A DNA stretch of 64,000 nt from Papaver somniferum (taxonomy: Eukaryota > Streptophyta > Magnoliopsida > Ranunculales > Papaveraceae). The notes beneath the pieces were generated by a model. It was not told where the DNA came from and did no database searches. It was given only the letters and a program-made list of their open reading frames with translations. The position numbers and the translations under genes are program-made. This document shows positions 1 through 11,973 of this stretch, piece by piece (positions within the stretch are counted from its first letter, which is position 1; each line of letters begins with the position of its first letter). The DNA is taken from assembly GCF_003573695.1 (NCBI RefSeq), contig NC_039361.1, forward strand, positions 92,026,149 through 92,090,148. Direction: 5' to 3'.

Positions 1-1030
1 TAGTTACATATGTGTTTTCACTGAACTGTTGGATACATATGTCATATATGGATGTGTAATTCTCAGTTACACTAGTCAGGTGCATGTGTAACTCCTAATT
101 ACACATGCTAAGGTAAGTTATCGACTTCCTTTCCGTGATCTTTTATACTATGACTGTTGTGGCTGAACAAACAAAAGCAATTGCAAGCACTTAATTCCTA
201 CCCCCATTACGGAGACATCACTTCCAAAACACCCAAGGTCTTATCTTCGTGGTTGACATCAACGATTGTGATTGTGTTATCTTCCAATTGCTTGACAGAG
301 CTTCCCTGCACCTATTCAATACATCAACAACTTATTTGCTGCCTGGGTTTAATCTCAAATTTTCTTTCTTTTGCTCATCTTTAAGTCATATATCTTTAAG
401 TTATATGGATGTGTAGATACTAGTTACACATGTTAATTGGATGTGTAACTGAATATACATTGTTGTATGTACTGTTCATTTTAATCTTATAAATACTGAT
501 TGCTTGTTGTTATATTTCAGGTTTCAAATAACTTCATAAAAGCTAATTGTTTAAATGTGGTAATGGTCTCGCTGGAATTGGAATTGACGTTGAATACACA
601 AATCAGATGCATGTGTAACTCTCAATTACACTAGATAGATGTATATGTAACTCTCAATTACACCAGACAGAAGTGTGTGTAACTTCTAGTTACACATGCT
701 AAGAAATTACTTTAAACGAATATTAAAGTAATACATGTATTTTTTGTATGCGTTCTTTTTTATGTCTATTTTTTGATGTGTAACTTTGCATTACACGTGT
801 TATAAGGATGTGTAACTTCTGGATACACATGTCATATGCATGTGTAACTTCTATTTACACATACACACTATACTTTAATAATTTTGGGCATGGATTTAAT
901 AGTTTTGACTTAAATTTAAATTTTATTTAATTTGGGGTTTCACAATATATAAAAGGGCATGAATGTCTTTTAATAACTACGGGCCTAGATTTAAACTTAT
1001 TTTAATTAAGGGCCTCATATTATGGGTTAC
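1..1030 (-). mobile_element. Truncated end of a MULE-like element
   Basis: The stretch has no convincing gene but holds many copies of the imperfect palindrome TGTGTAACT/AGTTACACA, the same motif that fills the introns of the large MULE at 50870-62280. Near its right edge it carries the words GGGCC and CTCATATTATGGGTTA. In reverse complement these match the left terminus of the large MULE, where TAACCCATAATATGAGGCCC occurs near 50888-50907. I infer that this is the terminal kilobase of a related element in opposite orientation, cut at 1030/1031 by the Athila insertion and continuing off the window to the left. Small reading frames here have no recognisable similarity. Confidence 0.6.
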
Positions 1031-2486
1031 TAGTAGGTTTATAAACAATACCTACGACTATGTCAAACTGCAAGTGCACAACATCTATGGTAGACATGTC
1101 AAATACAAGTCGATCCCACAAAGACAAGGTGGGTGTAGAGTCGATTCAAAAATCTTACTAAACTGATTCAATGATAAGTAACACAAAAATCGGGGTTTGT
1201 TGTGTCGATACGACGAAGATATTGGTAAAGATTACAACAGCAAAATAAAGAAGCAATAACAAAGATGTTAACACTGAGAATAAAGGCACAAGGATTGTCA
1301 AATCCACCACTAATTCCTACTATGTATTCAACTAATTATACTACTCTTGTCCTTGTAACAGATAAGGAAGAAGTGTCAAGTCTATCACTTACCTAAGGTA
1401 TTTCACCAATGGATAGTTCAATCGCAACTAAGGTATCAATCTGGAGCACTAATTGTCTAATTAAGCACTAATTGTCTAAGGCATGAGCTGCAGCACAATC
1501 AACACATTTTTATCCTAAATACAATGGATACATGGCATACACTGTGAGAGCAAATCACTGAAGCACTAAGATTGAATCTATCCTAGAACAATATGAACAT
1601 TCAATTGGATGTTTTTTACAGAGAAGACAACCCTATTTATACACCAATTTTTTTCTCTCAATCCTTCTTCAATTTGACAATTAATAATAACCCCTCACCA
1701 ACAATATTTTATTGACTTTCTTTGTCTTCAATTTCTCTGCAACTTCATTAAATTGATGCTCCCCTACTTGTACAACTAACCATAACTATATCTCTCTAAA
1801 TGTTATCTTCTAGGGTAACTGTTCTTGATAAAATTAGAGATAAGATAGAGAGAGATGAATAATTAGGATTTAATGGTAGCGTTAATGATGGTGAAACTGT
1901 GCTCAGTGTACGGAGAAGTTATTGAAGGTGCTGGCTCTGTGAAATGGAGAAGAAGATGAAATGGAATTGGTCTGGTTTTTCTCGACTATGGGAAATAATA
2001 GAGGTGGATAGAGTGTTGGGAGAGAGCATCAGATGTTGATGTCTTGAAGAATGAGTTGTTGGATGATAAGCAGCTTCAACAAATCTGATGGCTCGGGTGT
2101 ATGAACGGGCTTGGATTTTGGGTTTGGGTTTGAGTTCTCTACCAAGCCCACTGCTCGGATTTAGGCTTTGCAAGCGTCTTGCGGAACGAGTGCAAACAGA
2201 TTGCGGAATCTCTTTACGCGTTGTTCATTCGCGCTTCACGGCCTTCTCGTGGGAGCTTAGCATTGTCTCTTTTTTGTAGTCGTTAGTCACCATTTCTATG
2301 CTCTTTTGGATTCTCAATTCATACAAGCTTTATTTAGTACCTATGAACAAAAAATTAATTAGTACAAATATTTATTCTTGAAAACAATGAAAATACAGAA
2401 TTTGGGATAATATATGATTTTAAAGCGCAAAAGATGAGTTAATTTCCCAATAAAAATGTGTAGAAATATGCAATATTTGGCACTCA
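1031..2486 (-). repeat. 3' LTR (left copy) of the Athila element
   Basis: It aligns along its length with 11974-13581. On the minus strand it starts TGAGTGCCAAATATTG and ends at the TAGTAGGTTTATAAAC side; the right copy there has TGGTAGG, giving the usual TG...CA ends. This copy is about 150 bp shorter than the right one because of two internal deletions. One, of about 28 bp, lies near 1465. The other, of about 134 bp, lies near 1600, where the break sits at a short AATT microhomology. Confidence 0.93.
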
Positions 2487-4474
2487 TCAAATATCCCCAA
2501 ACCTAAATTTTACTTGTCCTCGAGTGAAACAGAAATTAGGAAATCCTAACTATACCACTGTCGCTGGTCTCTCGAATGCATTTAGCGAATGCACTAAGCC
2601 TTTAAACCCCTAGGTGTCCCTAGTGGACGAGTTGTAGTCTCGTGAGGTCCTACCAGAGGTGAACCTACAAAACCCTCTGCAACTTCAGAGTATAATAGAG
2701 TCCCAAATATCCAAAGAGCTATGAGGACATAGAGTTTCTGCATGCTAGTAACACGAAGTTAGAAATACCAAAGAATGCATTCTCATCCTTAAGAGTTGAG
2801 CGAGAAATAACCATATCATATGAAAGAATTCGGGTTCGAGAGTGATCACAAGCCTCGACTTCTGCCTCACCAATAGGGTGTTATGATGATTTCACTCAAA
2901 AAGACCGCTTTTCTAGTCTCTCATGTGTGCAGACAGGAATAAAGAGATAAATCCCTCACACGTTGAATGGTGGGAAGGAAAACCTTCCGAAATAATTTCT
3001 GGAGACTCCACAAAATTGTGGACAAAAAGAATCTTTTTCTGATGGTCTCTAAGAAAGGAAATCAATCATTAGCAAGGATGGGAGTACTCACTTACCTTCA
3101 CATCCGATCAACAATCAACACCACTCTCACAGCATCCATAGAAACGTCTTCAATCTTCGGTCTTCAACTGTTGATGATAAACTCTTGAACTTCTTAGAAC
3201 CTTGACAATTTCTAATTCTTCTCTTTAACTTCCTTGTTGCTTGAATTTTCCTCTTAAATTTCTTCTTTACCATGGTGTTTATTAAAAAAAAACTATAACA
3301 ATGTTTTTTTTTATTTAATGATTACTCAAAATGACAAACTGAAAATAAATAATGAAACTATTAAATCCATGGATGAAGGACTTTATCACATAATTCTTCA
3401 CAACCTGTAATGTCTTGATTTCATGAACTTCACTAATTCTCATCTTTTTATGTTTTCTTTGCTCTAGTAAAATACGTCTTCAATTTTGTATAATGAATTC
3501 TGCTCTTTGTACTGTATCTTTACTTTGAATAGGAACCTTTTACTTTTCCTTGAATTGTTGCATGTAAACCTCGGACTATTTCAACTTTCTTCATAGAATC
3601 TGACGTTGCTCTGCTCGTTGATGATGATGTGTTTCTATGGATTTGTTGATGTTGTCGAGAGAGAGGATGGTGTTAACTGCAAATCAAACTACAGAAGGAG
3701 TTTTCATCTTTAGACGTCATCCTCATGATTGATGGAATTAGCATTCAAGAGATCAAAAATAGTGTTGAAAGTGGCGCGAAGTTGGGTAGCTCACCATTCC
3801 TACCCGGAATTTACGTACGGTGACACATACTCTAAAAGGACTTTTTAGATAGTCACAAAAAATGAAGGTAGGTGCCTCGCTTGATGTAAAATAGGTAGTC
3901 TCCACTAAGGATGATCACAACTCTAATACCAAATATCTTTGTTGCACCTAATTTTCCCACCGGCATGGTTAAATCCAACTTTAACGCTCTAACAACTAAG
4001 AAACCCGATTGTGTTCTCCAGTACTTCAAAGTTCGGTTATTTCGATCAGACTCCCTATGTAAACATAGCTAGAAGCATTCTAGTGACTCTAAAATCTCTA
4101 AAATTTGGAGGTTTTATGCAAGTATTTACTTAAATTTTTTATTATTTTTTTTTTTTATAAATGCAAAAGACTAAAAGCTCTATATGTAAAATACTCCCCC
4201 AAACCTAAATCTAACATTTTCCTCAATGTTTCAAAATATAAGCAGAATTATAATAACATACCAGGAGAAAAGTGCAGAGTAGATTTAAAGGAAGGAGATT
4301 ACCAGATGCAGAAAGAATGGTGCTAAACCAGAAATGAATGAATGCTTTGAAAGCAAACAGCATGAGCGCAAGACAAAAAGTTTGGTTAGCACACATAAAA
4401 ATTATGCAAAACGAAAAAGAAAAGGAAAAGAGGATGGATTTTTAGTCCATATGTATGTACACGTGTGGACCAGT
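2487..4474 (-). other. Athila 3' non-coding region with polypurine tract
   Basis: Just inside the 3' LTR, the minus strand reads AAATTTAGGTTTGGGGATA (2489-2507), the expected purine-rich primer for plus-strand synthesis. The remaining 2 kb holds no recognisable protein. It resembles, in reverse, the 3' non-coding tract of the second Athila remnant at 43990-44270; both carry the words for 'actagggacacctaggggtt'. Small reading frames here look like noise. Confidence 0.75.
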
Positions 4475-5716
4475 TTAGTCCACATAAACAGGGTCTTCCA
4501 AGTCCATGGTCTCAAATTCTGGTGGAAGAGGCTCCAGAAATGGTTTCAATCTCTGGCCATTGACTTTGAAGATGTTCTTGTTTGCTGTATTTTCAATTTC
4601 TACAGATCCATGAGGGAAACCAGTACGTACCAACAATGGACATGACCATCGAGATCGTAACTTCCCTGGAAAAAGATGCAAACGAGTGTTGTACAATAAA
4701 TTTTTTTAACCAGATGTGAAAGATTTGCACAAAATGCGCTTGTCATGAAACACTTTCATTCTATTTTTGTACATTTTGGCACTATCATATGCATCATTTC
4801 TTAGTTCTTCTAACTCATTGAGTTGAAGTTTCCTTTAGGTACCAGCCTTATCAAGATCAAAGTTCAATTTACTAACAGCCTAGTATGCACGATGTTCTAA
4901 CTCCACAGGTAGGTGACAATCTTTACCATACACTAGTCTATAAGGGGACATGCTAATAGGAGTTTTGTATGCAGTTCTATAGGCCCACAAAGCATCATTT
5001 AAACGTAAAGACCAATCGTTCCTAGTAGGATTAACAGTCTTTTCAAGAATATGCTTAATTTCCCTATTAGAAACTTCTACTTGGCCACTGGTTTGTGGAT
5101 GGTATGGTGTTGCTACCTTGTGAGTGATTCCATACTGGTGCATAAGTGATTCAAAAGGTCTATTGCAGAAATGAGTACCACCATCACTGATTATTGCTCT
5201 AGGTGTTCCAAAACGAGAGAAAATGTTTTCTTTAAGAAAAGAAAGAACTACTTTATGATCATTTGTTTTGGAGGCAATGTCTTCTACCCACTTACACACA
5301 TAATCAACAGCAACAAGAATGTATAACATACCTTCAGAGTTAGGAAATGGACCGATAAAATCAGTACCCCACACATCAAATAATTCAACAATCAAAATAG
5401 GTTGTAAGGGCACCATGTTTCTTCTTGAGATACTTCCTAATTTCTGGCATCGGTCACAAGCAACACAAAAGGAATGACTATCTTTGAACAATGATGGCTA
5501 ATAGAAACCACTCTGCAAGATCTTTGCAGCAGTTTTCTTGGCACTAAAATGGCCTCCACATGCATGGTCATGACATAAAGAGATGACATCTCTTTGTTCA
5601 GAATTGGGGACACATCTCCTAATGATTTGGTCAGGTCTGTATTTAAACAAGTATGGGTCATCCCAAAATAAGTGTTTTACTTCAGAGAAGAACTTGGATC
5701 GGTCTTGTTTAGACAA
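4475..5716 (-). pseudogene. Athila integrase, interrupted by stops
   Basis: On the minus strand, reading starts in the RNase H-integrase linker at 5716. A zinc-binding HHCC segment follows (HDHACGGH, then CVACDRCQ) and then the DDE catalytic core. Visible core residues are the first Asp in [10 protein letters not shown], the second in [10 protein letters not shown] and the Glu in [12 protein letters not shown]. The C-terminal part ([24 protein letters not shown]) is recognisable down to 4475. Two in-frame TAG codons sit where the family has Trp: after GFY near 5500, between the zinc motif halves, and after HRAY near 4880. A frameshift near 5690-5715 separates this frame from the RT-RNase H frame. 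The enzyme would insert element cDNA into host DNA, but this copy cannot be made whole. Confidence 0.92.
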
Positions 5717-6946
5717 TGCAAGGGCATTCTACCTGTAGCAAGGTAGTTAACAATATCAGCAAACCAAGGAATTTCAGACACGAGCATCAATTGTTCATCA
5801 GGGAATGATCCTCTAATATGCAATGATTCATCAACAGATTCAACATACAACCTAGACAAGTGATCAGCAACATTCTCAGACCCTTTCTTATCTCGAATTT
5901 CGAGATTGAACTCTTGTAACAAGAGTATCCATCGAATTAAACGAGCTTTAACATCTTTCTTGGATAGAAGATATTTCAATGCAGCATGGTCAGAATATAT
6001 GATGACTTTGGACCCTATCAAATAAGATCTAAAATTGTCTAATGCAAATACTATAGCTAGCAATTCTTTTTCAGTGGTTGGATAGTTCAGTTCAGCATCA
6101 TTAAGTGTCTTACTAGCATAGTAGATCACATAAGGGATCTTGTCAGCTCGCTGTCCTAAAATAGATCCTACATCATAGTCAGACGCATCACACATAATTT
6201 CAAATGGCAAGGTCCAGTCGGGTGGTCTGACTATTGGAGCAGATGTAAGAAGAGTTTTAAGTTCTTCCCATGCACACACACAAGCATCATCAAATACAAA
6301 AGCAACATCTTTTGCAGGAAGACTACACAAGGGTCTTGAAATTTTACTAAAGTCTTTGATGAATCGTCGGTAAAAACTCGCGTGGCCTAAGAATGACCTT
6401 ATCTCCCTCACAGGGCGAGGTTGTGGTAAGTGTTGAATGAGATCAACCTTGGCTTTATATACTTCTATGCCTTTTTCAGAGATGATGTGCCCTAGCACTA
6501 TGCCTGAGTTGACCATGAAATGACATTTTTCCCAGTTCAAAACCAAATTTTTTTCTTTGCATCGAATCAGCACAAGAGTAAGATGATGTAAAAATTCATC
6601 AAAATAAGACCCAAAGACAGAAAAAGCATCCATGAAAATTTCAAGAAACTTATCTACCATGTCAGAAAAGATGCTCATCATGCAACGTTGAAAAGTAGCG
6701 GGCGCATTACACAACCCAAAAGGCATGCGACGATAAGCAAATGTACCATAAGGACATGTAAAAGTGGTCTTCGGTTGATCCACTGGTGCTATGTGAATCT
6801 GGTTATAACCCGAATAGCCATCTAAGAAACAATAGTGACTATGCCTTGACAATCTTTCTAGCATTTGGTCAATGAAGGGAAGAGGAAAATGGTCTTTCTT
6901 CGTTTGTGTGTTCAATTTCCTATAGTCAATGCAAACTCGCGACCTG
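5677..6946 (-). pseudogene. Athila reverse transcriptase-RNase H
   Basis: A 412-residue open frame holds most of the RT and the RNase H domain. RT landmarks are [46 protein letters not shown] and the thumb/connection [19 protein letters not shown]. The catalytic box, FMDD in this family, reads FMDA here (codon 6625-6627 GCT instead of an Asp codon), which removes a metal-binding Asp. RNase H follows, with [21 protein letters not shown] and [10 protein letters not shown]. At its N-terminal side the frame is broken near 6945: the segment giving [10 protein letters not shown] is shifted against the upstream frame that ends [14 protein letters not shown]. It once copied element RNA into DNA; the catalytic loss and frame break make it inactive. 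Confidence 0.94.
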
Positions 6947-8083
6947 TGGTTACGCGAGCGGGGACTAGCTCATTCATTTCATTTTGAACTATGGTAATTC
7001 CAGACTTTTTGGGCACAACTTGAATGGGACTGACCCATTTGCCATCTAGGATTGGGTATATTATACCTGCATCAAGCAATTTCAGAATCTCACCTTTAAC
7101 AACATCTCTCATGTTGGGGTTAAATCTCCCTTGCATTTCCCTAGATGGTTTAGTGTGTTCTTCAAGATTTATATGATGCATGCAAATTGTGGGACTTATA
7201 CCTTTAAGGTCTGAGATAGTCCAACCTAAGGCCTCTTTATGCTCTTTAAGCACTTCTAAAAGTTTACTCTCATGTTCTGTGTCTAAACATGATGCAATAA
7301 TAACAGGAAAAGTATCAGAAAGATCTAAGAAAGCATATTTCAAAGTATCCGGCAATGGTTTCAAATCAAGCTTCGGTGATTCGTCAAGAGACGGGGCAGA
7401 CTCAGAATCAGAAAGTGGAAGTGGTTCCACATCATTCTGCCATTTAGCAATATTCATGAGTGGTACAGATTCAAGCAAAGAGTGGACTTCACTAATGTAC
7501 TCAGAATCAAAAACATCTAAATCAAAATTATCTAAGCATACTTGCAAAGGATCCACTGATAAGATGTCAAGCAATGAGTCTTGGATCAGACTCTCAATCA
7601 TGTTAATCTCATGCAATTCATTATCATCAGAATCCATAGGTTGTTGGCTAACACGAAAAACATTCAATTCCACAGTCATGTTACCAAAAGACAAATTCAA
7701 CACTTCATTCCGACAGTTTATAATACCACTAGACGTCGCCAGGAAAGGACGTCCTAAAATGACAGGAATGTGACAATCTGGGTTTTGCACAGGTTGAGTA
7801 TCTAACACAATGAAGTCCACAGGGAAATAGAATTTATCAACCTTGATTTCACATCTTCAATGATACCACGGGGGATTTATATAGATCTTTTCGCTAATTG
7901 CAGCGTAACAGGAGTGGGTTTCAGCTCTCCAAGACCTAACTGCTCATACACAGAATATGGCAGAAGGTTCACACTTTCGCCTAAGTCTAACAAAGCCCTA
8001 TCAATTGTATGTTCACCTATTGTGCATGCGATAGTTGGACTACCAGGGTCTTTGAACTTAGGCGGGGTCTTGCTTTGAATAAT
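6912..8083 (-). pseudogene. Athila aspartic protease and RT N-terminal part
   Basis: From the 8083 side, the minus strand encodes a retropepsin-like segment with RALLDLGESVNLLPYS. The usual plant motif is DLGAS, so the residue after Gly is changed. It is followed by GLGELKPTPVTLQLAKRS, an in-frame TAA near 7872 and a frameshift near 7850. The open frame 7820-6912 then runs through VILGRPFLAT, a long acidic linker and the start of RT (ILKLLDAGIIYPILDGKWVS, IQVVPKKSG). In the family this section releases the mature Gag and Pol proteins and begins the RT fold. It joins the RT frame only by a frameshift near 6945. Confidence 0.88.
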
Positions 8084-8554
8084 TTAACTCACTTGCTCAG
8101 TAAGAAAGGCACACTTGTGCACATGATGTTTCCCTTTTTGTGTGCATAGATTTTTCAAGAATTTAGCATAGGCAGGTATTTGTTTGATTTCTTCGAGAAA
8201 AGGGATATTTATATTGACTTGCTTAAACATTTCCAACATCTCGTTGTACTGGTGACTCCCTTTTTGTTGCACCAATCTTTGTGGGAATGGAGCAACATGC
8301 ACATAAGATGGTAAAGGAACATTGACATCAGTGGAATTCTTAGAGTCAGTATCATGCTCAGATTCCTTCTCTACACTAGATGTTGTCTGTGGAGTTATAT
8401 GCACTGGTGAGTCTGATTTAGACTCGCTCGACTGTGGCTCACCTACATTGTTGTCAACAATTTTACCGCTACGGAGAGTGTTGACAGCATTCACTTGATA
8501 TTGTGATGACTCATTGCAAGTTGATGTGCTTGCCTGAAATGTACTTTTGGGATT
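8084..8554 (-). pseudogene. Athila gag C-terminal / gag-protease linker
   Basis: A 136-residue open frame (8494-8084) contains VNTLRSGK, common just after gag in Athila and related elements. A Ser/Thr-rich stretch follows, then the segment PFPQRLVQQK and MLEMFKQVNINIPFLEEIKQ leading to the protease. It is in the same frame as the upstream gag but separated from it by a TAA at the end of LPNQLQ. It ends with another TAA after LTEQVS, where the family continues into protease. Confidence 0.85.
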
Positions 8555-9913
8555 TTATTGGAGTTGATTAGGGAGTTTACCTTTTTCTCCTTCATTTAGT
8601 GCATCGCATATTTGGCCCAATTTGAGTTCTAAACTCGCAAACCTCTGGTCATTTAACTTCTGGTATTGCAAAAGATTGTGATTCATTTGATTTACACCAT
8701 CATTAAAGCTAGGCATGTTCTCTATAGGGTATTGTATGTGTAGTTGTACTTGAGAGTTTCTGGGATATGAATATCCTTGGTTATTACTAGTTGCACCTCC
8801 TTGTACATGCCCTTTAGACCATGAAAAGTTAGGGTGATTCCTCCATCCTGAGTTGTAGGTCTGAGAATAAGGGTTGTTCTCTTGCTTATGATATAGAGCA
8901 TTGGCTTGCTCGGTTTTAGACTCTTGAAATGCTTGCAGGTCTGGACAACTATCCACTAAGTGGTCTGAACCGTGATATGCTGCACAATGGGCTGTCTCAA
9001 ATTGTTCATGGAGAGTAGGGGCAGTAATTTTCACATTCCGCGGCTCTAGCGTTATTGCTTCTACTTTCCTAGCCAATGACGCAATTTTTGCATTTCCCTC
9101 GAAGTCAGACTCAATTCTATGGACTTTAGCTACATGGGTAGTCTTGCTAGGTTCACGAATGGACTCCCACTGTTGAGATTTTTCAGCAACTTCGAATAAG
9201 AAATTCCAAGCCTCTTTAGAGCTTTTATCAATAAATGCACCATTGTACATTGACTCAACTGTGGATCGGGTACTGACATCTAGACCTTCATACAAGATTT
9301 GCACGAGTCTCCATTTTTCAAAACCATGGTGAGGACATTGGAGCAATAATTCACTAAATCTCTCCAGATATTTAGCAAAGGTCTCGCCCTCTAATTGCAC
9401 AAAACTATTCATACTTTGACGAATTGCCACGGTCTTATGGTTTGGAAAAAACTTTTTGAAAAATTCTTTCGTTAGCTCTTCCCATGTTCCAATGGAATGT
9501 GGTTGTAGTGCATTCATCCAAGACTTGGCTTTCTCTTTTAAGGAGAAAGAAAACAGTCTCAGTTTGAGGGACTCTTCCGGCATTTGGTCGAAATGCAGAG
9601 TCCCACAGATATCTTCAAAATCTCTTACATGGTGGTAAGGGTTTTCAGCATCAGCCCCTCTGAATACAGGTAACATATGAATTGTGCTTGCTTTCAGTTC
9701 AAACTGGCCATCATCAGCTGGTAGAATGATGCAAGAGGGCTGGCTTGCTCTAGTTGGGTACATGTACTCCTTCATACTACGGTCTTGGTTTAATTATTCA
9801 CCCATTGTTTCAGATTGGTCAGGGCTGTCTACCTCAGAACTAGGTATGTCAACAATCTCTTCTTGGCTAATTCTTACTAGTCTATTTGTTTGGTCTATGA
9901 AGGTCACAATCAT
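8555..9913 (-). pseudogene. Athila Gag (retrotrans_gag domain)
   Basis: The main open frame (9775-8555, 406 codons) has the retrotransposon gag signature, including LRLFSFSLKEKAKSWMNAL, TWEELTKEFFKKFFP, QLEGETFAKYLERF and LLQCPHHGFEKW. A degenerate zinc-knuckle-like stretch follows (HCAAYHGSDHLVDSC), then an Asn/Gln-rich C-terminus. The likely original start is the ATG at 9913, whose frame runs MIVTFIDQTNRL and meets a TAA at 9796-9794 shortly before MKEYMYPTR. Gag would form the virus-like particle; the N-terminal stop and the stop at 8555 mark this copy as degenerate. Confidence 0.9.
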
Positions 9914-11951
9914 AGCCTAGACAGGATATCAATAAACATGTTATGAAAGCCAGAATTACAACAGATTCACAATTCAGGGAAATAAAACCCACAAGATGCA
10001 CTCAGAATTGATATAATGCACTGATCAAACAAGCAGCAAATGCACAAATCAGAAGATAGTAATTTGTTAGGGTTGTGTGCTCAGAACTAGTGTGTTTCAG
10101 AAGTTAGATAGCACACAGGATTCACCAGAATCAGTAAGTAAACATGCTATTCAAGCATCACAGATTCATGCACAATAGTACCACGGATACTACACAGTCA
10201 GGATATATCACAGATTAATGCTAATGACAATCAATTTCAGGGATGAAGGCACAGGTTTTGCCGAGATCAAATGAACAATCAGTGATATAACAATACAGCT
10301 AGCAAGTAGGTTACTCAAATACCACAGGATCATGCGCAAGAATGTGTTGCAGGGAGAAACAAAAACAGTGTTCCCCAGAATTTATCAATTTTAGCATGCC
10401 AGAATGTTACTCAAAAGCCACAGGAATATGCACAAAAATATCAGTAGTTAAAGAGGTTTTAAAATGGTCAGGTATCAACTAGCTCAGTGAGCAGGATGGT
10501 GTGTCAATCACATAAACATCTAGAGCAAAAAGGAGTTGAAAAACAAACCGCCGGCGCAAAACCGGGTTTAGGCAATTCCCCAAATTGTCCTGCTCCTTTT
10601 TCTTTTCCTTTGTCGTGTCTCAGCTCAGTATCACGGGCACCTGGTGAACTCAAAGAGTAATTTCAGTACCCAGAGATGTGCAGGCGAAGCAAAGAATTTC
10701 AGAGCTGGTAGTTAACAACAAGAATTGCAGAACAAAAGATGGGAACTGCTTAGGGTCGATATAGTTCACCAGGAAAGGAACAAAAAAACGAAAGTGCCAA
10801 ATGCAGGGATGCTTAATAATCTACAGAATGATGAATACTGTACTTGCGAAATTTGATAGTGTCCTACAAACCAGATGCAAAATTATTTACTCCAATGCTT
10901 AAGCTACAACATGTGATGAACAGTCACAGCTATCAATATGCAGCAACTTTGCAGGGCAACGATGATGGTATGAAGCAAGATGCAGTTATGTCAATGACAG
11001 TTATTACAGCTAATATGCTACAGAGTGCTCAAAACTGAAATGACTCTGATGGATTGGAACAGATGCACAGAATTATGAAAGATAACTACTAGTATACAGG
11101 CTATGAAGTATACTGAATGAATGCAGAATATATAATAGTGATGTTGGCAAAGCTACAGGAACAGAAAATAAAGAAGGAAAGAAATGATTTCTAGATGCAG
11201 CTACATTACAGATGGAATACTTCTACAGAATTGGGCTAAAGCTACAACTAAGTCTAAGACTAGCAACAGTAAAAGCACTGAAAAATCTAAACACACTTCT
11301 ATATATACAGCCAAGATGTAGAAACCAGTAGAATTAAAAATAGAGAAACTAACCTATCTAAAATGGGATGTTCGAGAGTTACAACTTACACTTAACTGGA
11401 TGCAGAATATGCAAGTGAAAGAAAATTTAAAAGTACAGCTACAGCTACAGATGATGAGAACAACAAGCTTGATTTGAAACAAGTTATGCTGAGTTACACT
11501 AAAAGGTAATGATGCACGGTTGTTTAACCTAACAAAAAGACTGAAGGAATGCAAGTATGTGACTGAAATGGAAGCTACAGATAATGCTTATGGGACTAAA
11601 TGCAGATTATGTAAACAAATGGGTCACACTACTGTCAGTTAAGAAAGTAAAGGAAGACAACTGATTTTATTTTATTTTTGTTTACAGAATGGAATGATAT
11701 AAGATGAGATGCAGGTGAAGCTAAAACAAGATGCAATGAAACTGAAAATTAAAAATTACAGCTAAGTTATGCTACAACAGTAAAAACAAAATCTAAAGAA
11801 ATGAGATGAAGGTTATATACAGATGCTTGAAATCACTAAGTTAGACTAATTGATGGACAAGCTATGAACTTAGGACTAAGACAATTATGTACAGAACTTG
11901 AGCAAAAATCAGTAAAGTGGAACTTTAGATCAACTACACCGCCACCGAGTT
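9914..11951 (-). other. Athila untranslated leader
   Basis: About 2 kb of A-rich sequence between PBS and gag has no meaningful open frame. Words such as ACAGATGCAGA and GCTACAG recur loosely. Long leaders of this kind are usual in Athila elements. Confidence 0.7.
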
Positions 11952-11967
11952 CCCGGCAGCGGCGCCA
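11952..11967 (-). promoter_or_regulatory. Primer binding site, tRNA-Asp type
   Basis: The minus strand reads TGGCGCCGCTGCCGGG, 6 nt inside the 5' LTR. It matches the 3' end of plant tRNA-Asp(GUC), whose complement is TGGCGCCGTTGCCGGG, with one mismatch. This fixes the element's orientation. Confidence 0.9.
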
Positions 11968-11973
11968 AAAACT

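Noticed and set aside
7180..7773. 197-codon plus-strand frame
   Set aside because: It lies antisense to the Athila protease/RT linker; Ser-rich composition is the mirror of that coding strand.
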